Below are positions 25,900 to 34,604 of a stretch of 64,000 bases of DNA, piece by piece (position 1 is the stretch's first letter; every line of letters starts with the position of its first letter). The stretch is from Paracoccus denitrificans. Its GTDB lineage: Bacteria; Pseudomonadota; Alphaproteobacteria; Rhodobacterales; Rhodobacteraceae. The stretch covers positions 124,001-188,000 of the forward strand of contig NZ_FNEA01000006.1 of NCBI RefSeq assembly GCF_900100045.1, in the 5' to 3' direction. Under the pieces are notes generated by a model. It did no database searches. It saw only the letters and a list, made by a program, of their open reading frames with translations, and was not told where the DNA came from. Made by a program: the position numbers and the translations under genes.

Positions 25900-26670
25900 A
25901 TGAGCGAAGGCAAGAAGCCGGGCTCCGGGCGCAAGAGCTCGGGCCGCGGCCAGCGCGACCTGCGGGTGCGGGTCAAATCGGCCAAGGGACGCAAGCTTTC
26001 CAGCACGCTCTGGCTGGAGCGGCAGTTGAACGACCCCTATGTCGCGCGGGCGAAGCGCGAGGGCTATCGCGGCCGCGCCGCCTACAAGATCCTGGAACTG
26101 GACGACAAGTATCGCTTCCTGGTGCCGGGGGCGCGGGTGGTCGATCTGGGCTGCGCGCCGGGCGGCTGGTGCCAGGTGGCGGTCGCGCGGGTGAACGCCC
26201 TGGGCGACAAGTCCGGCAAGAAGGTCGGCCGCGTGCTGGGCGTGGACCTGCAAGAGGTCGATCCGATCCCGGGGGCCGAGATCCATCAGCTGGACTTCCT
26301 GTCGGAGGGTGCGGACGAACAGGTCAAGGCATGGCTGGGCGGCCGGGCCGATGTGGTGATGTCGGACATGGCCGCGGCCTCGTCCGGGCACAAGGGCACC
26401 GACCACCTGCGCATCGTCGCGCTGGTCGAGGCGGCGGCGCAACTGGCCTTCGACGTGCTGGAGCCGGGCGGCACCTTCGTCGCCAAGGTTCTGGCCGGCG
26501 GGGCCGAGAACGAGATGCAGGCCATGCTCAAGCGCAATTTCCGCAAGGTGGCGAATGTGAAGCCCCCGGCAAGCCGCTCCGACTCTTCCGAGAAATTCGT
26601 GGTGGCCCAAGGGTTCCGCGGCCGTGGCGACGCGGAGGATGTCGAAAACGGCGAGGACGACGGGGCATGA
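25900..26670 (+). CDS. rlmE: RlmE, 23S rRNA 2'-O-methyltransferase (FtsJ)
   Basis: 256 residues. SAM-dependent enzyme methylating U2552 (E. coli numbering) in the 23S A-loop, important for ribosome assembly. Conserved tetrad and SAM motif are visible: [13 protein letters not shown] with catalytic Lys, [27 protein letters not shown] with catalytic Asp, and FVAKVLAGG with the second Lys. The N-terminus has a long basic tail ([20 protein letters not shown]) and the C-terminus an acidic tail, both longer than in E. coli. Start is one base after the ppx stop. Confidence 0.95.
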
Positions 26671-26806
26671 GGATCGGGAAGGCGCCGGGCCGGGCGGCCC
26701 GCTGCCGTTTCCGCCCGCAGAGCCCCCGATAGCGGCCTGCGCCGTGGCGCATGGCGGGATGCGGCTTTGGACGTCCCGTGCCGGCACCGTTAAGCCCGGA
26801 ATGCGG

Positions 26807-27913
26807 TCAGCGTCCGTCGGTCGGCCGCTTGCCTTGGAGCTCGCGCATCAGCGTCCGGTAAGCCTGGGGCGTGCGGCCGGTCGCCGCCAGGAAGGTGCGC
26901 ATGAAGTGCCCGGGCCCGCTATAGCCCAGCATGCCCGCAATCTCGGCCACCGGCCCGTCGCCGTCGCGCAGCGCCCGGATCGCGCATTGCAGCCGCAGGT
27001 CGTAAAGCAGTTCCAGCGCGCTGCGCCCCCGGCTTTGCCGGCAGGCACGGTCGAGCTGCGCCAGTGAGCAGTCCAGCCGCCGCGCCATCTCGGCCATGGT
27101 CTGGTTCAACGGCAGCTCCGCCCCCGCCAGACGCAGGAACCGTTCGGTCAGCGCCCGCGCCCGGGCGAGGTCGCCGGCCGGCGGCTCGGACCGGGCTGGA
27201 CTGTCGTCGAGCCGCGACAGCACCGCCGCGATCCGTGCAAGCCCGCCGGCGGTCGCGGCATGGCGTGCCGGGCCGCATGGCGGCTCCGAAGCCAGCGCGA
27301 ACAGGGCCGGATCGAGCAGGTCCGCATCTTCGGCCGCCGGCTGGCCGTGGCTGAACCCCGAAGGCAACGGCGGGCCCTTGCACAACGCGGGCGGGATCAG
27401 CAGTGCCAACCCGCGAACCTCGGGCGGCGGCTTCAGGGAAAAGGCCGTGCCCGCCGGAATGAAGGCGACGCGTCCGGCCGGCAGCGGGTGGTTGTGGCGG
27501 GGAAACATGATCGTGACCATGCCCTCGGTCGGGCGGAGCAGCACATGGTCGCCCCGGACCCGAGGGCTGGGCGGAGCGGTCCGGCTCCGCACCGGCCCGC
27601 CCCAGTGAAGGCCCGCCAGCGGGATCAGGCGCAACCCATCGCCCGGGCGGCCCCGCGGCAGCGGCTGGGACCGGAGCGCAGGGCCGGACGGCAGCAGGGG
27701 TGCCGCCGCCTCGGAGGGGTCGACGACATCGGGGGCCAGGACCGAGGGCCGGCCGCGCGGGTCGGCAGGCGGGGCCGCTGGCGAAACGGCCGCCCGCATC
27801 AGCCGCGGATCGGTTTCCGCCGGCTCCAGGATCGCTCCTGCGGTGATGCCGGCCGCGACCAGCCGCGCCACGACCGGATCGGACGGGGCAAGGGCGTGGC
27901 GGGCTTCATTCAT
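26807..27913 (-). CDS. AraC family transcriptional regulator
   Basis: 368 residues. C-terminal AraC/XylS double helix-turn-helix (about 265-355): MAEMARRLDCSLAQLDRACRQ and VAEIAGMLGYSGPGHFMRTFLAATGRTPQAYR. The N-terminal 250 residues are unusually Pro/Ala-rich and only loosely resemble a cupin sensing domain (AGRVAFIPAGTAFSL). Effector and target unknown; no adjacent gene suggests one. Codon use and GC are like the neighbours. Start at 27913 is the first Met; a later start is possible because the first 90 residues are low in information. Confidence 0.8.
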   Translation of the reverse strand: MNEARHALAPSDPVVARLVAAGITAGAILEPAETDPRLMRAAVSPAAPPADPRGRPSVLAPDVVDPSEAAAPLLPSGPALRSQPLPRGRPGDGLRLIPLAGLHWGGPVRSRTAPPSPRVRGDHVLLRPTEGMVTIMFPRHNHPLPAGRVAFIPAGTAFSLKPPPEVRGLALLIPPALCKGPPLPSGFSHGQPAAEDADLLDPALFALASEPPCGPARHAATAGGLARIAAVLSRLDDSPARSEPPAGDLARARALTERFLRLAGAELPLNQTMAEMARRLDCSLAQLDRACRQSRGRSALELLYDLRLQCAIRALRDGDGPVAEIAGMLGYSGPGHFMRTFLAATGRTPQAYRTLMRELQGKRPTDGR

Positions 27914-28019
27914 CAGGCGCGGCTTTCAGCGATTCCATGTCGGAAGGCTATCCCCATGGCGAGAATTCGCGAAGGGCATATTCCGCTCACGGTTGTTATA
28001 AGGTCAATATGTCCTAGCA

Positions 28020-28037
28020 GTGCGGCAAAACCCGCAC
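28020..28037 (-). terminator. Short hairpin after miaA
   Basis: GTGCGG / CCGCAC stem with CAAAAC loop, four bases beyond the miaA stop on the minus strand. Only six pairs and no T-run after it, so a weak candidate. Confidence 0.3.
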
Positions 28038-28040
28038 AAG

Positions 28041-28949
28041 TCAGCCGCCGATGCCGATCCAGCGCCAGTCGCGCATGCGGCCGCGAAAGAAGCTGCGCTG
28101 CGCCTTGGCATATTGCCTCGTGGCGATGACCGCGCGTCGCGCGGCCTCGTCCAGATCGATCCGGCCTTGCAGATGCGCGACAAGTTCCGGCGCCCCGATG
28201 GCCTTGGCCCAAAGCGCATCGGGGTTCCAGTGCGGCAGCATCGCGCGCACCTCGTCCAGCGCGCCCTGCTCCAGCATCAGGTGAAAGCGGCGGGCGATGC
28301 GTTCGGCCAGCCAGTCGCGATCCGGGTTCAGCACCAGCAGATGCGCGGCCGCGGGGTCGATCAGCGGCGGCGGCGTCTCGGCCTGCCAGGCGGCGATGCC
28401 GCGCCCGGTGGTGGTCAGCACTTCCCAGGCACGCTGGACGCGCGCCGGATTTCTCAGGTCGATGCGCGCGCGGGTGGACGAATCGAGATCCTCGATCATG
28501 CGGGCCAGCCCGCCGGGCTGGCGCACCAGTTGGTCGGCCTGGGCGCGGATCTCGGGCGGGGTCGGGGGAATCACCGCCAGTCCGCGGCTGAGCGCGTTCA
28601 GGTAAAGCCCGGTTCCGCCGGTCACGATCAGCCGGCCGCGGCCCGAATCGCAGCCCTTATCCATGAGAGCGGCGACCTCGGCCAGCCAGGCGCCGACGGA
28701 ATAGGCGCGATCCGGCGCGACGTGGCCGTAAAGCGCATGCGGGGCGCGGGCCTCGTCCTCGGCCGTGGGCCGGGCGGTCAGCAACCGCCAGCAGGACCAG
28801 ACCTGCAAGGCATCGGCATTGACGACGGTGCCGCCCTGCGCCTCGGCGATCTCCAGCGCCAGCGCGGATTTGCCGCTGGCGGTCGGCCCGGCGATCAGAA
28901 TAGGGCGGGCGGGATCCAGCTCGGCCAGGATCGGGTGACGCAGGGTCAT
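28041..28949 (-). CDS. miaA: MiaA, tRNA dimethylallyltransferase
   Basis: 302 residues. Adds a dimethylallyl group to A37 of tRNAs reading UNN codons. P-loop GPTASGKSALAL, substrate Asp in VVNADALQVW, VTGGTGLYLNAL, and the RQYAKAQRSFFRGR segment near the C-terminus mark MiaA; the usual RQxTWFR becomes RQYAKAQRSFFR as in other alphaproteobacteria. Start at 28949 (MTLRHPIL) with family-typical N-terminus; 35 extra residues upstream overlap the pyrH promoter. Divergent from pyrH, with 85 bases between starts. Confidence 0.94.
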   Translation of the reverse strand: MTLRHPILAELDPARPILIAGPTASGKSALALEIAEAQGGTVVNADALQVWSCWRLLTARPTAEDEARAPHALYGHVAPDRAYSVGAWLAEVAALMDKGCDSGRGRLIVTGGTGLYLNALSRGLAVIPPTPPEIRAQADQLVRQPGGLARMIEDLDSSTRARIDLRNPARVQRAWEVLTTTGRGIAAWQAETPPPLIDPAAAHLLVLNPDRDWLAERIARRFHLMLEQGALDEVRAMLPHWNPDALWAKAIGAPELVAHLQGRIDLDEAARRAVIATRQYAKAQRSFFRGRMRDWRWIGIGG

Positions 28950-28970
28950 TTCGGCTCGGGTCGGCGGCGG

Positions 28971-28999
28971 TTGAACATGGGGCCTGTTTGCGACATTTT
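28971..28999 (+). promoter_or_regulatory. Candidate sigma-70 promoter of pyrH
   Basis: TTGAAC (28971-28976) and CATTTT (28994-28999) at 17-bp spacing, 35 bases before the pyrH ATG, in the miaA/pyrH divergent gap. Sequence match only. Confidence 0.45.
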
Positions 29000-29034
29000 G
29001 CCCGGCAATGAAACAGCCGCAAAAAGGTGAACCC

Positions 29035-29769
29035 ATGTCGGAAAGCGCGTCCAAGACCCCCGGAAGCTATTCGCGCGTGATGCTGAAGATTTCGGGCGAG
29101 GCGCTCATGGGGGACCAGGGCTACGGCCTGCACCCGCCGACCGTCGCCCGCATCGCGCAAGAGGTCAAATCCGTCCATGACATGGGCATCGAGATCTGCA
29201 TGGTCATCGGCGGCGGCAATATCTTCCGCGGGCTTCAGGGCAGCGCCCAGGGCATGGAGCGGGCGACCGCCGACTATATGGGGATGCTCGCCACGGTGAT
29301 GAACGCGCTGGCCATGCAGGCGGCGCTGGAGGCGCTGAAGATCCATACCCGCGTGATCTCGGCCATCCGCATGGACGAGGTGGCCGAGCCCTATATCCGC
29401 CGCCGCGCCGTCCGCCACCTGGAAAAGAAGCGCGTCTGCATCTTCGCCGCCGGCACCGGCAACCCCTATTTCACCACCGACACCGCCGCCACGCTGCGCG
29501 CCAACGAGATGAACTGCGAGGCGATCTTCAAGGGCACCAAGGTCGACGGCGTCTACGACAAGGACCCGAACAAGTTCCCCGATGCCAAGCGCTACGACGA
29601 CGTGACCTATGACGAGGTGCTGCAAAAGCACCTGGGCGTCATGGACGCCTCGGCCATCGCGCTGGCCCGCGACAACGACCTGCCGATCATCGTCTTCTCG
29701 CTGGACGAACCGGGCGGTTTCCGCGGAATCCTGGCGGGAAGCGGCACATATACGCGCGTCCATGGGTAA
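29035..29769 (+). CDS. pyrH: PyrH, UMP kinase
   Basis: 244 residues. Phosphorylates UMP to UDP; hexameric, cytoplasmic. Conserved: [73 protein letters not shown]. The start at 29035 is chosen because AAAAAGGTGA lies at the right distance; an ATG nine codons earlier lacks one. First gene of the classical pyrH-frr-uppS-cdsA-dxr-rseP-bamA-skp order. rpsB and tsf, usually just upstream, are absent; miaA lies there instead. Confidence 0.96.
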   Translation: MSESASKTPGSYSRVMLKISGEALMGDQGYGLHPPTVARIAQEVKSVHDMGIEICMVIGGGNIFRGLQGSAQGMERATADYMGMLATVMNALAMQAALEALKIHTRVISAIRMDEVAEPYIRRRAVRHLEKKRVCIFAAGTGNPYFTTDTAATLRANEMNCEAIFKGTKVDGVYDKDPNKFPDAKRYDDVTYDEVLQKHLGVMDASAIALARDNDLPIIVFSLDEPGGFRGILAGSGTYTRVHG

Positions 29770-29849
29770 AATCCCCGTATAGGCTTTGCCATGCGGGCGT
29801 GGCTCGGCTAAAAGCGGCGAAAATCACAGCACAGAGGCCATGACCGAGC

Positions 29850-30413
29850 ATGTCCGACGAGATCGAGATCGACACCGACGACCTGGAGCGCCGCATGAAG
29901 GGCGCGATGGAATCCCTGCGCCATGAATTCGCCTCGCTGCGCACCGGCCGCGCCTCGGCCAGCATGGTCGAGCCGATCATGGTCGATGCCTACGGCTCGC
30001 CCACGCCGATCAACCAGATCGGCACGGTGAACGTGCCCGAACCGCGCATGGTCACGATCAACATCTGGGACAAGGGCCTGGTCGGCAAGGCCGAGAAGGC
30101 GATCCGCGAATCGGGCCTGGGCATCAACCCGCAGCTCAACGGCACCATCATCATGCTGCCGATCCCCGAGCTGAACGAAGAGCGCCGGCGCGAACTGACC
30201 CGCGTCGCCGCGCAATATGCCGAACATGCCCGCGTCGCCATCCGCAACGTGCGGCGCGACGGCATGGACCAGATCAAGAAGGCCAAGTCCTCGGGCATGT
30301 CCGAGGACGACCAGAAGTTCTGGGAGGGCGCCGTGCAGGAACTGACCGACAAGATGATCGCCTCGGTGGATCAGGCGCTCGAGGCCAAGCAAGCCGAAAT
30401 CATGCAGGTCTGA
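29850..30413 (+). CDS. frr: Frr, ribosome recycling factor
   Basis: 187 residues, normal length. With EF-G splits post-termination ribosomes. Signature segments: RLRTGRAS-type helix ([19 protein letters not shown]), [19 protein letters not shown], and [25 protein letters not shown]. 80 bases separate it from pyrH; uppS starts three bases after the stop. Confidence 0.97.
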   Translation: MSDEIEIDTDDLERRMKGAMESLRHEFASLRTGRASASMVEPIMVDAYGSPTPINQIGTVNVPEPRMVTINIWDKGLVGKAEKAIRESGLGINPQLNGTIIMLPIPELNEERRRELTRVAAQYAEHARVAIRNVRRDGMDQIKKAKSSGMSEDDQKFWEGAVQELTDKMIASVDQALEAKQAEIMQV

Positions 30414-30416
30414 CGC

Positions 30417-31151
30417 ATGGCCGAGATCGCAGCCAGCCTGTCGAAGCCCGGCGGAGGGGACCAGCGGCCCCGTCATGTCGCCATCATCATGGATGGCAAC
30501 GGCCGCTGGGCCAAGAACCGGGGCTGGCCGCGACTGGTCGGGCATCGGCGCGGCGCCGAGCGCGTCAAGCAGATCGTCCGCGCCTGTCCCGACCTGGGGG
30601 TGAACTGGCTGACGGTCTATGCCTTCTCGACCGAGAACTGGAAGCGCTCGACCGAGGAAGTGCTGGGCCTGATGGGCATCTTCGCCCGCTATATCGAGCG
30701 TGAGGCGGACGGGCTTTCCGCCGAGGGCGTACGCATGCGCTTCATCGGCGGGCGCGAGCGGCTGGAACCCAAGCTGCAGCGGCTGATGGCCGGGATCGAG
30801 GCGCGCACCGCCGGCAACACCCGGCTGAACCTGACCGTGGCGATCAATTACGGCGGCCGGGACGAGCTGACCCGGGCCGCGGCCCGGCTGGCGGCACGCA
30901 TCGGCCGGGGCGAGGTCGCCGAGCCGACCGAGGCCGACCTGGCCGACTGCCTGGACACGGCCGGCCATCCCGACCCGGACCTGGTCATCCGCACCAGCGG
31001 CGAGACGCGGACCTCGAATTTCCTGCCCTTCCAGGCGGCCTATTCGGAATATGAGTTCACCCAGACGCTCTGGCCGGACTTCACGCCCGAGCATCTGGCC
31101 GAGATCCTCGACCGCTACGGGCTGCGCGACCGGCGCTTCGGCGGCGCATGA
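30417..31151 (+). CDS. uppS: UppS, undecaprenyl diphosphate synthase
   Basis: 244 residues. Cis-prenyltransferase that condenses IPP onto FPP to form the C55 carrier for peptidoglycan and O-antigen. IIMDGNGRWAKNRG carries the catalytic Asp, GHRRGAERVKQIV and TVYAFSTENWKRS follow, and RTSGETRTSNFLPFQAAYSE is the diphosphate-binding end motif. Overlaps cdsA by ATGA. Confidence 0.96.
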   Translation: MAEIAASLSKPGGGDQRPRHVAIIMDGNGRWAKNRGWPRLVGHRRGAERVKQIVRACPDLGVNWLTVYAFSTENWKRSTEEVLGLMGIFARYIEREADGLSAEGVRMRFIGGRERLEPKLQRLMAGIEARTAGNTRLNLTVAINYGGRDELTRAAARLAARIGRGEVAEPTEADLADCLDTAGHPDPDLVIRTSGETRTSNFLPFQAAYSEYEFTQTLWPDFTPEHLAEILDRYGLRDRRFGGA

Positions 31152-32002
31152 GCGGGGACGGACCACAGCCGGGCCGGTTGCGCGGCGCCTTGCAGCGCGG
31201 ACGCGACAAATGGGCCGATCTCTGGCCGCGCCTTCTGTCGGGCGCGGTGCTGGCGGTGCTGGGGCTGTTGCTGCTGCTGTCCTCGGGGCTTTGGATCCGG
31301 CTGGGCGTCTCGGCCGTCATCGGGGTGATGATGTGGGAACTGGCGCGGCTGACCGGCTGGCGCCATCCCGAATTCCGCAGCCCGCGCCATCCGGTGCTGA
31401 TCGCCATCCTGTCGGGGCTGGTGATGCTGGCCATGCTGGTGCTGCCCGGCGACTGGCCGATGGCGCTGGCACTGGTGCCGATGATCGCCGGCTGGCACGG
31501 CACGCATGAACACGAACGCCCGGCCTATCTGCTGTTCACCCTGGCGATCCTGGGTGCCGGCTATGCGCTGGTGGTGATCCGCGAGGTGATGGGCCTGCCG
31601 ACGCTGGCCTGGATCGTCGGCACCGTGGTGCTGTCCGACGTGCTGGGCTATTTCATCGGCCGCAAGCTGGGCGGGCCGCGCTTCTGGCCGGCGATCAGCC
31701 CCAAGAAGACCTGGAGCGGCACCATCGCCGGCTGGGCGGGCGCGCTGGTGCTGGCGCTGGTCCTGATGCTGGCCGGGCAGGCGCCCTGGCCGGTCCTGGT
31801 GCTCGGCCCGCTGATCGCGCTGGCCGGGCAGTTCGGCGACATCGCGGAAAGCTGGCTCAAGCGCCGGGTCGGGGTCAAGGACAGTTCCGATCTGATCCCC
31901 GGCCATGGCGGCGTCCTGGACCGTTTCGACGCCATGTCCGGGGCGTTGCTCATGGCGCTGCTGCTTTTGATCGGCGATCTCTTACCCGTTATCGGAGGCT
32001 GA
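31148..32002 (+). CDS. cdsA: CdsA, phosphatidate cytidylyltransferase
   Basis: 284 residues, about eight transmembrane helices. Makes CDP-diacylglycerol, the precursor of membrane phospholipids. Signature near the C-terminus: SDLIPGHGGVLDRFDAMSGA, with FGDIAESWLKRRVGVKDSS before it, and SPKKTWSGTIAGW. Overlaps uppS by ATGA; dxr starts four bases after the stop. Confidence 0.95.
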   Translation: MSGDGPQPGRLRGALQRGRDKWADLWPRLLSGAVLAVLGLLLLLSSGLWIRLGVSAVIGVMMWELARLTGWRHPEFRSPRHPVLIAILSGLVMLAMLVLPGDWPMALALVPMIAGWHGTHEHERPAYLLFTLAILGAGYALVVIREVMGLPTLAWIVGTVVLSDVLGYFIGRKLGGPRFWPAISPKKTWSGTIAGWAGALVLALVLMLAGQAPWPVLVLGPLIALAGQFGDIAESWLKRRVGVKDSSDLIPGHGGVLDRFDAMSGALLMALLLLIGDLLPVIGG

Positions 32003-32006
32003 GACG

Positions 32007-33179
32007 ATGCGCAGCATATCCGTGCTGGGCGCGACCGGGTCGGTCGGCGAAAGCGCATTCGATCTGTTGATGGGGGCCGGCGGCCCCGAGCGCTTCCGCA
32101 CCGTCGCCCTGACCGGCGGCGCCAATGTCGCGCGGCTGGCCCAGATGGCCCGCGCGCTGCGGGCCGAACTCGCCGTCACCGCATGGCCGGAGCGCCTGGC
32201 CGATCTGCGCGCGGCACTTGCCGGCAGCGGGATCGAGGCCGCGGCGGGACCGCAGGCCGTGGCCGAGGCCGCCGCCCGCCCGGCCGACTGGACGCTGTCC
32301 GCCATCGTCGGCGCCGCCGGCCTGCCGCCGGGGCTTGAGGTGCTGAACCGAGGCGGCACCCTGGCGCTGGCGAACAAGGAAACCCTGGTGGCCGCCGGAC
32401 CGCTGGTCATGGCCCGCGCCCGGGAGACCGGCGCACGCATCCTGCCGGTTGATTCCGAGCATTCCGCGATCTTTCAGGCACTTCACGGCGAAAACCTCGA
32501 TTCCGTCGAGCATGTGACCATCACCGCCTCGGGCGGCGCATTCCGCGACTGGCCGCTGGAGCGGCTGGCACGCGCGACGGTGGCCGAGGCCAGCCGGCAT
32601 CCGAACTGGGACATGGGCCAGCGCATCACCATCGACAGCGCCAGCATGTTCAACAAGGCGCTGGAAGTCATCGAGGCGCATGAATTCTTCGGCCTGGGCG
32701 TCGACCGCCTGCGGGTGCTGGTGCATCCGCAATCGATCATCCATGCCATGGTCACGCATCGCGACGGCGGCAGCATCGCGCATCTGGGGGCGCCGGACAT
32801 GCGCCATGCCATCGGCTATGCGCTGAACTGGCCCGCGCGCGCCGCCCTGCCGGTGCCGGCGCTGGACCTGGCGGCGCTTGGCAGCCTGACCTTTGCCCAG
32901 CCGGACGAGGTGCGCTGGCCTGCCCTGCGGCTGGCGCGCGAGGCGATCGGGGCCGGCGGTGCCGCGGGTGCGGTGCTGAACGCCGCCAAGGAGCAGGCGC
33001 TGGACGACTTCATCGCCGGGCGCATCCGCTTTACCGACATGGCGCCCGCGGTCGAGCACGCGCTGGCGCTGGCCGCGCGCGAGGCCGGCTTTGCGCAAAG
33101 TCCGCGCGACCTTGGCGAAGTGCTGCATTGGGACGATTTCGCGCGGCGGGCGGCAGCGCAATGGCAGGGGGCGGCATGA
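32007..33179 (+). CDS. dxr: Dxr (IspC), 1-deoxy-D-xylulose 5-phosphate reductoisomerase
   Basis: 390 residues. NADPH-dependent second step of the MEP isoprenoid pathway. N-terminal SVLGATGSVGESAFDL dinucleotide motif, LANKETLVAAG, PVDSEHSAIFQAL with metal ligands, ITASGGAFRDWPL, and MGQRITIDSASMFNKALEVIEAHEFF. Provides precursors for UppS in the same operon. Overlaps rseP by ATGA. Confidence 0.97.
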   Translation: MRSISVLGATGSVGESAFDLLMGAGGPERFRTVALTGGANVARLAQMARALRAELAVTAWPERLADLRAALAGSGIEAAAGPQAVAEAAARPADWTLSAIVGAAGLPPGLEVLNRGGTLALANKETLVAAGPLVMARARETGARILPVDSEHSAIFQALHGENLDSVEHVTITASGGAFRDWPLERLARATVAEASRHPNWDMGQRITIDSASMFNKALEVIEAHEFFGLGVDRLRVLVHPQSIIHAMVTHRDGGSIAHLGAPDMRHAIGYALNWPARAALPVPALDLAALGSLTFAQPDEVRWPALRLAREAIGAGGAAGAVLNAAKEQALDDFIAGRIRFTDMAPAVEHALALAAREAGFAQSPRDLGEVLHWDDFARRAAAQWQGAA

Positions 33180-34501
33180 GCCTGGTTCTGGACATGATGG
33201 GCGGGTTCGTGTGGACCGTGGCGGCCTTCATCGTCGCGCTGTCGGTCATCGTCACCGTGCATGAATACGGCCATTACATCATCGGCCGGCTGTGCGGCAT
33301 CAAGGCCGAGGTGTTTTCGCTGGGCTTCGGGCCGCGGCTGGCGGCGCGGCGCGACCGGCACGGCACGGTCTGGCAGGTGGCGGCGATCCCGCTGGGCGGC
33401 TATGTGCGCTTTCTGGGCGATGCCGATGCGGCCAGCGCGGGATCGGTGCCGGTCGATCCGGCCCGCGCGCGCCAAAGCCTGACCGGCGCGCCGCTCTGGG
33501 CGCGCTTCGCCACCGTTGCGGCGGGGCCGGTGTTCAACTTCATCCTGTCGATCCTGGTCTTTGCCGGCATGGCGATCTGGCAGGGCCTGCCGGTGGACGA
33601 GGTCCGGGTGGGGCAGCTGCACCCGACGCCTCCCGGCGTCGAGATGCAGCTGCAACCGGGCGACCGCGTTTTGGCGCTGGACGGCCGGCCCGTCGCTAAC
33701 TGGCGCGACCTTGGCGCGGCGGCGGGCGAATTGCCCTCGCGTCCCAGCCACGACTGGACCGTGCTGCGCGACGGCACCGAAATCACCGTGCCGGGCCCCG
33801 ACCCGATGCCGCCGCTGGTCACCGGCATCGCGCCGCGCAGCCCGGCGGCCACGGCGGGGCTGAAGCCGGGCGACGTGATCCTGGCCATCGACGGCGAGCC
33901 GGTCTCGCGCTTCGACGAATTGCGCCGGCATGTGGCCGAGGCCGAGGGCCGGCCGGTGCTGCTGAAGGTCTGGCGCGAGGGCGAGGGCGAGGCCGACTAC
34001 ACCCTGGCTGCCCGCGAACAGGACCTGCCCACCGGCGACGGCTATGCAAGGCGCTGGCTGATCGGCGTGACCGGCGGCGGCACCTATTTCGAGCCTGCGA
34101 CCCGCCCGGCTGCCATGGGCGAGGCGCTGGGGATCGGCGCCGCGCGCACCTGGGACATCATCGCCTCGTCCGTCTCGGGGCTCTGGGCGATGATCACCGG
34201 CCAGATCGGCAGCTGCAACCTGGGCGGCGCGATCTCGATCGCCGAGACCACGGGGCAGGCGGCCTCGGCGGGGGGCGGAAACTTCATCTGGTGGATCGCC
34301 GTGCTGTCCGCGGCCATCGGTTTTCTGAACCTGCTGCCGGTGCCGGTGCTCGATGGCGGGCATCTGATGTTCTATCTCTACGAAGCGGTGGCGGGCCGGC
34401 GGCCGTCGGACCGGGTGATGGACATCCTGTCGGCGCTGGGGCTGGCGGCGGTGCTGTCGCTGATGGTTCTGGGCCTCACCAACGATCTTTTCTGCCCCTG
34501 A
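33176..34501 (+). CDS. rseP: RseP, site-2 intramembrane metalloprotease
   Basis: 441 residues. Cleaves transmembrane segments of anti-sigma factors and signal peptides. Zinc motif HEYGH (residues 29-33) in the first membrane helix and the distal LLPVPVLDGGHLMFY ligand Asp; between them two PDZ-like regions (about 115-190 and 200-280). The start at 33176 overlaps the dxr stop; a longer frame lies inside dxr. Confidence 0.95.
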   Translation: MSLVLDMMGGFVWTVAAFIVALSVIVTVHEYGHYIIGRLCGIKAEVFSLGFGPRLAARRDRHGTVWQVAAIPLGGYVRFLGDADAASAGSVPVDPARARQSLTGAPLWARFATVAAGPVFNFILSILVFAGMAIWQGLPVDEVRVGQLHPTPPGVEMQLQPGDRVLALDGRPVANWRDLGAAAGELPSRPSHDWTVLRDGTEITVPGPDPMPPLVTGIAPRSPAATAGLKPGDVILAIDGEPVSRFDELRRHVAEAEGRPVLLKVWREGEGEADYTLAAREQDLPTGDGYARRWLIGVTGGGTYFEPATRPAAMGEALGIGAARTWDIIASSVSGLWAMITGQIGSCNLGGAISIAETTGQAASAGGGNFIWWIAVLSAAIGFLNLLPVPVLDGGHLMFYLYEAVAGRRPSDRVMDILSALGLAAVLSLMVLGLTNDLFCP

Positions 34502-34515
34502 GCGGCGCTAGGCTT

Positions 34516-34545
34516 TTGACAGTGTAGGCCGCTTCGCTGTATCCA
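34516..34545 (+). promoter_or_regulatory. Candidate sigma-70 promoter of bamA
   Basis: TTGACA (34516-34521), 18-bp spacer, TATCCA (34540-34545), located in the 103-base rseP-bamA gap. A perfect -35 makes an internal promoter for bamA-skp likely. Confidence 0.55.
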
Positions 34546-34604
34546 TCGGGGCAAATATGGCGGGACCAACCCGCCGGGCAACGCATTATTCGCGAGGGGC
34601 GGCG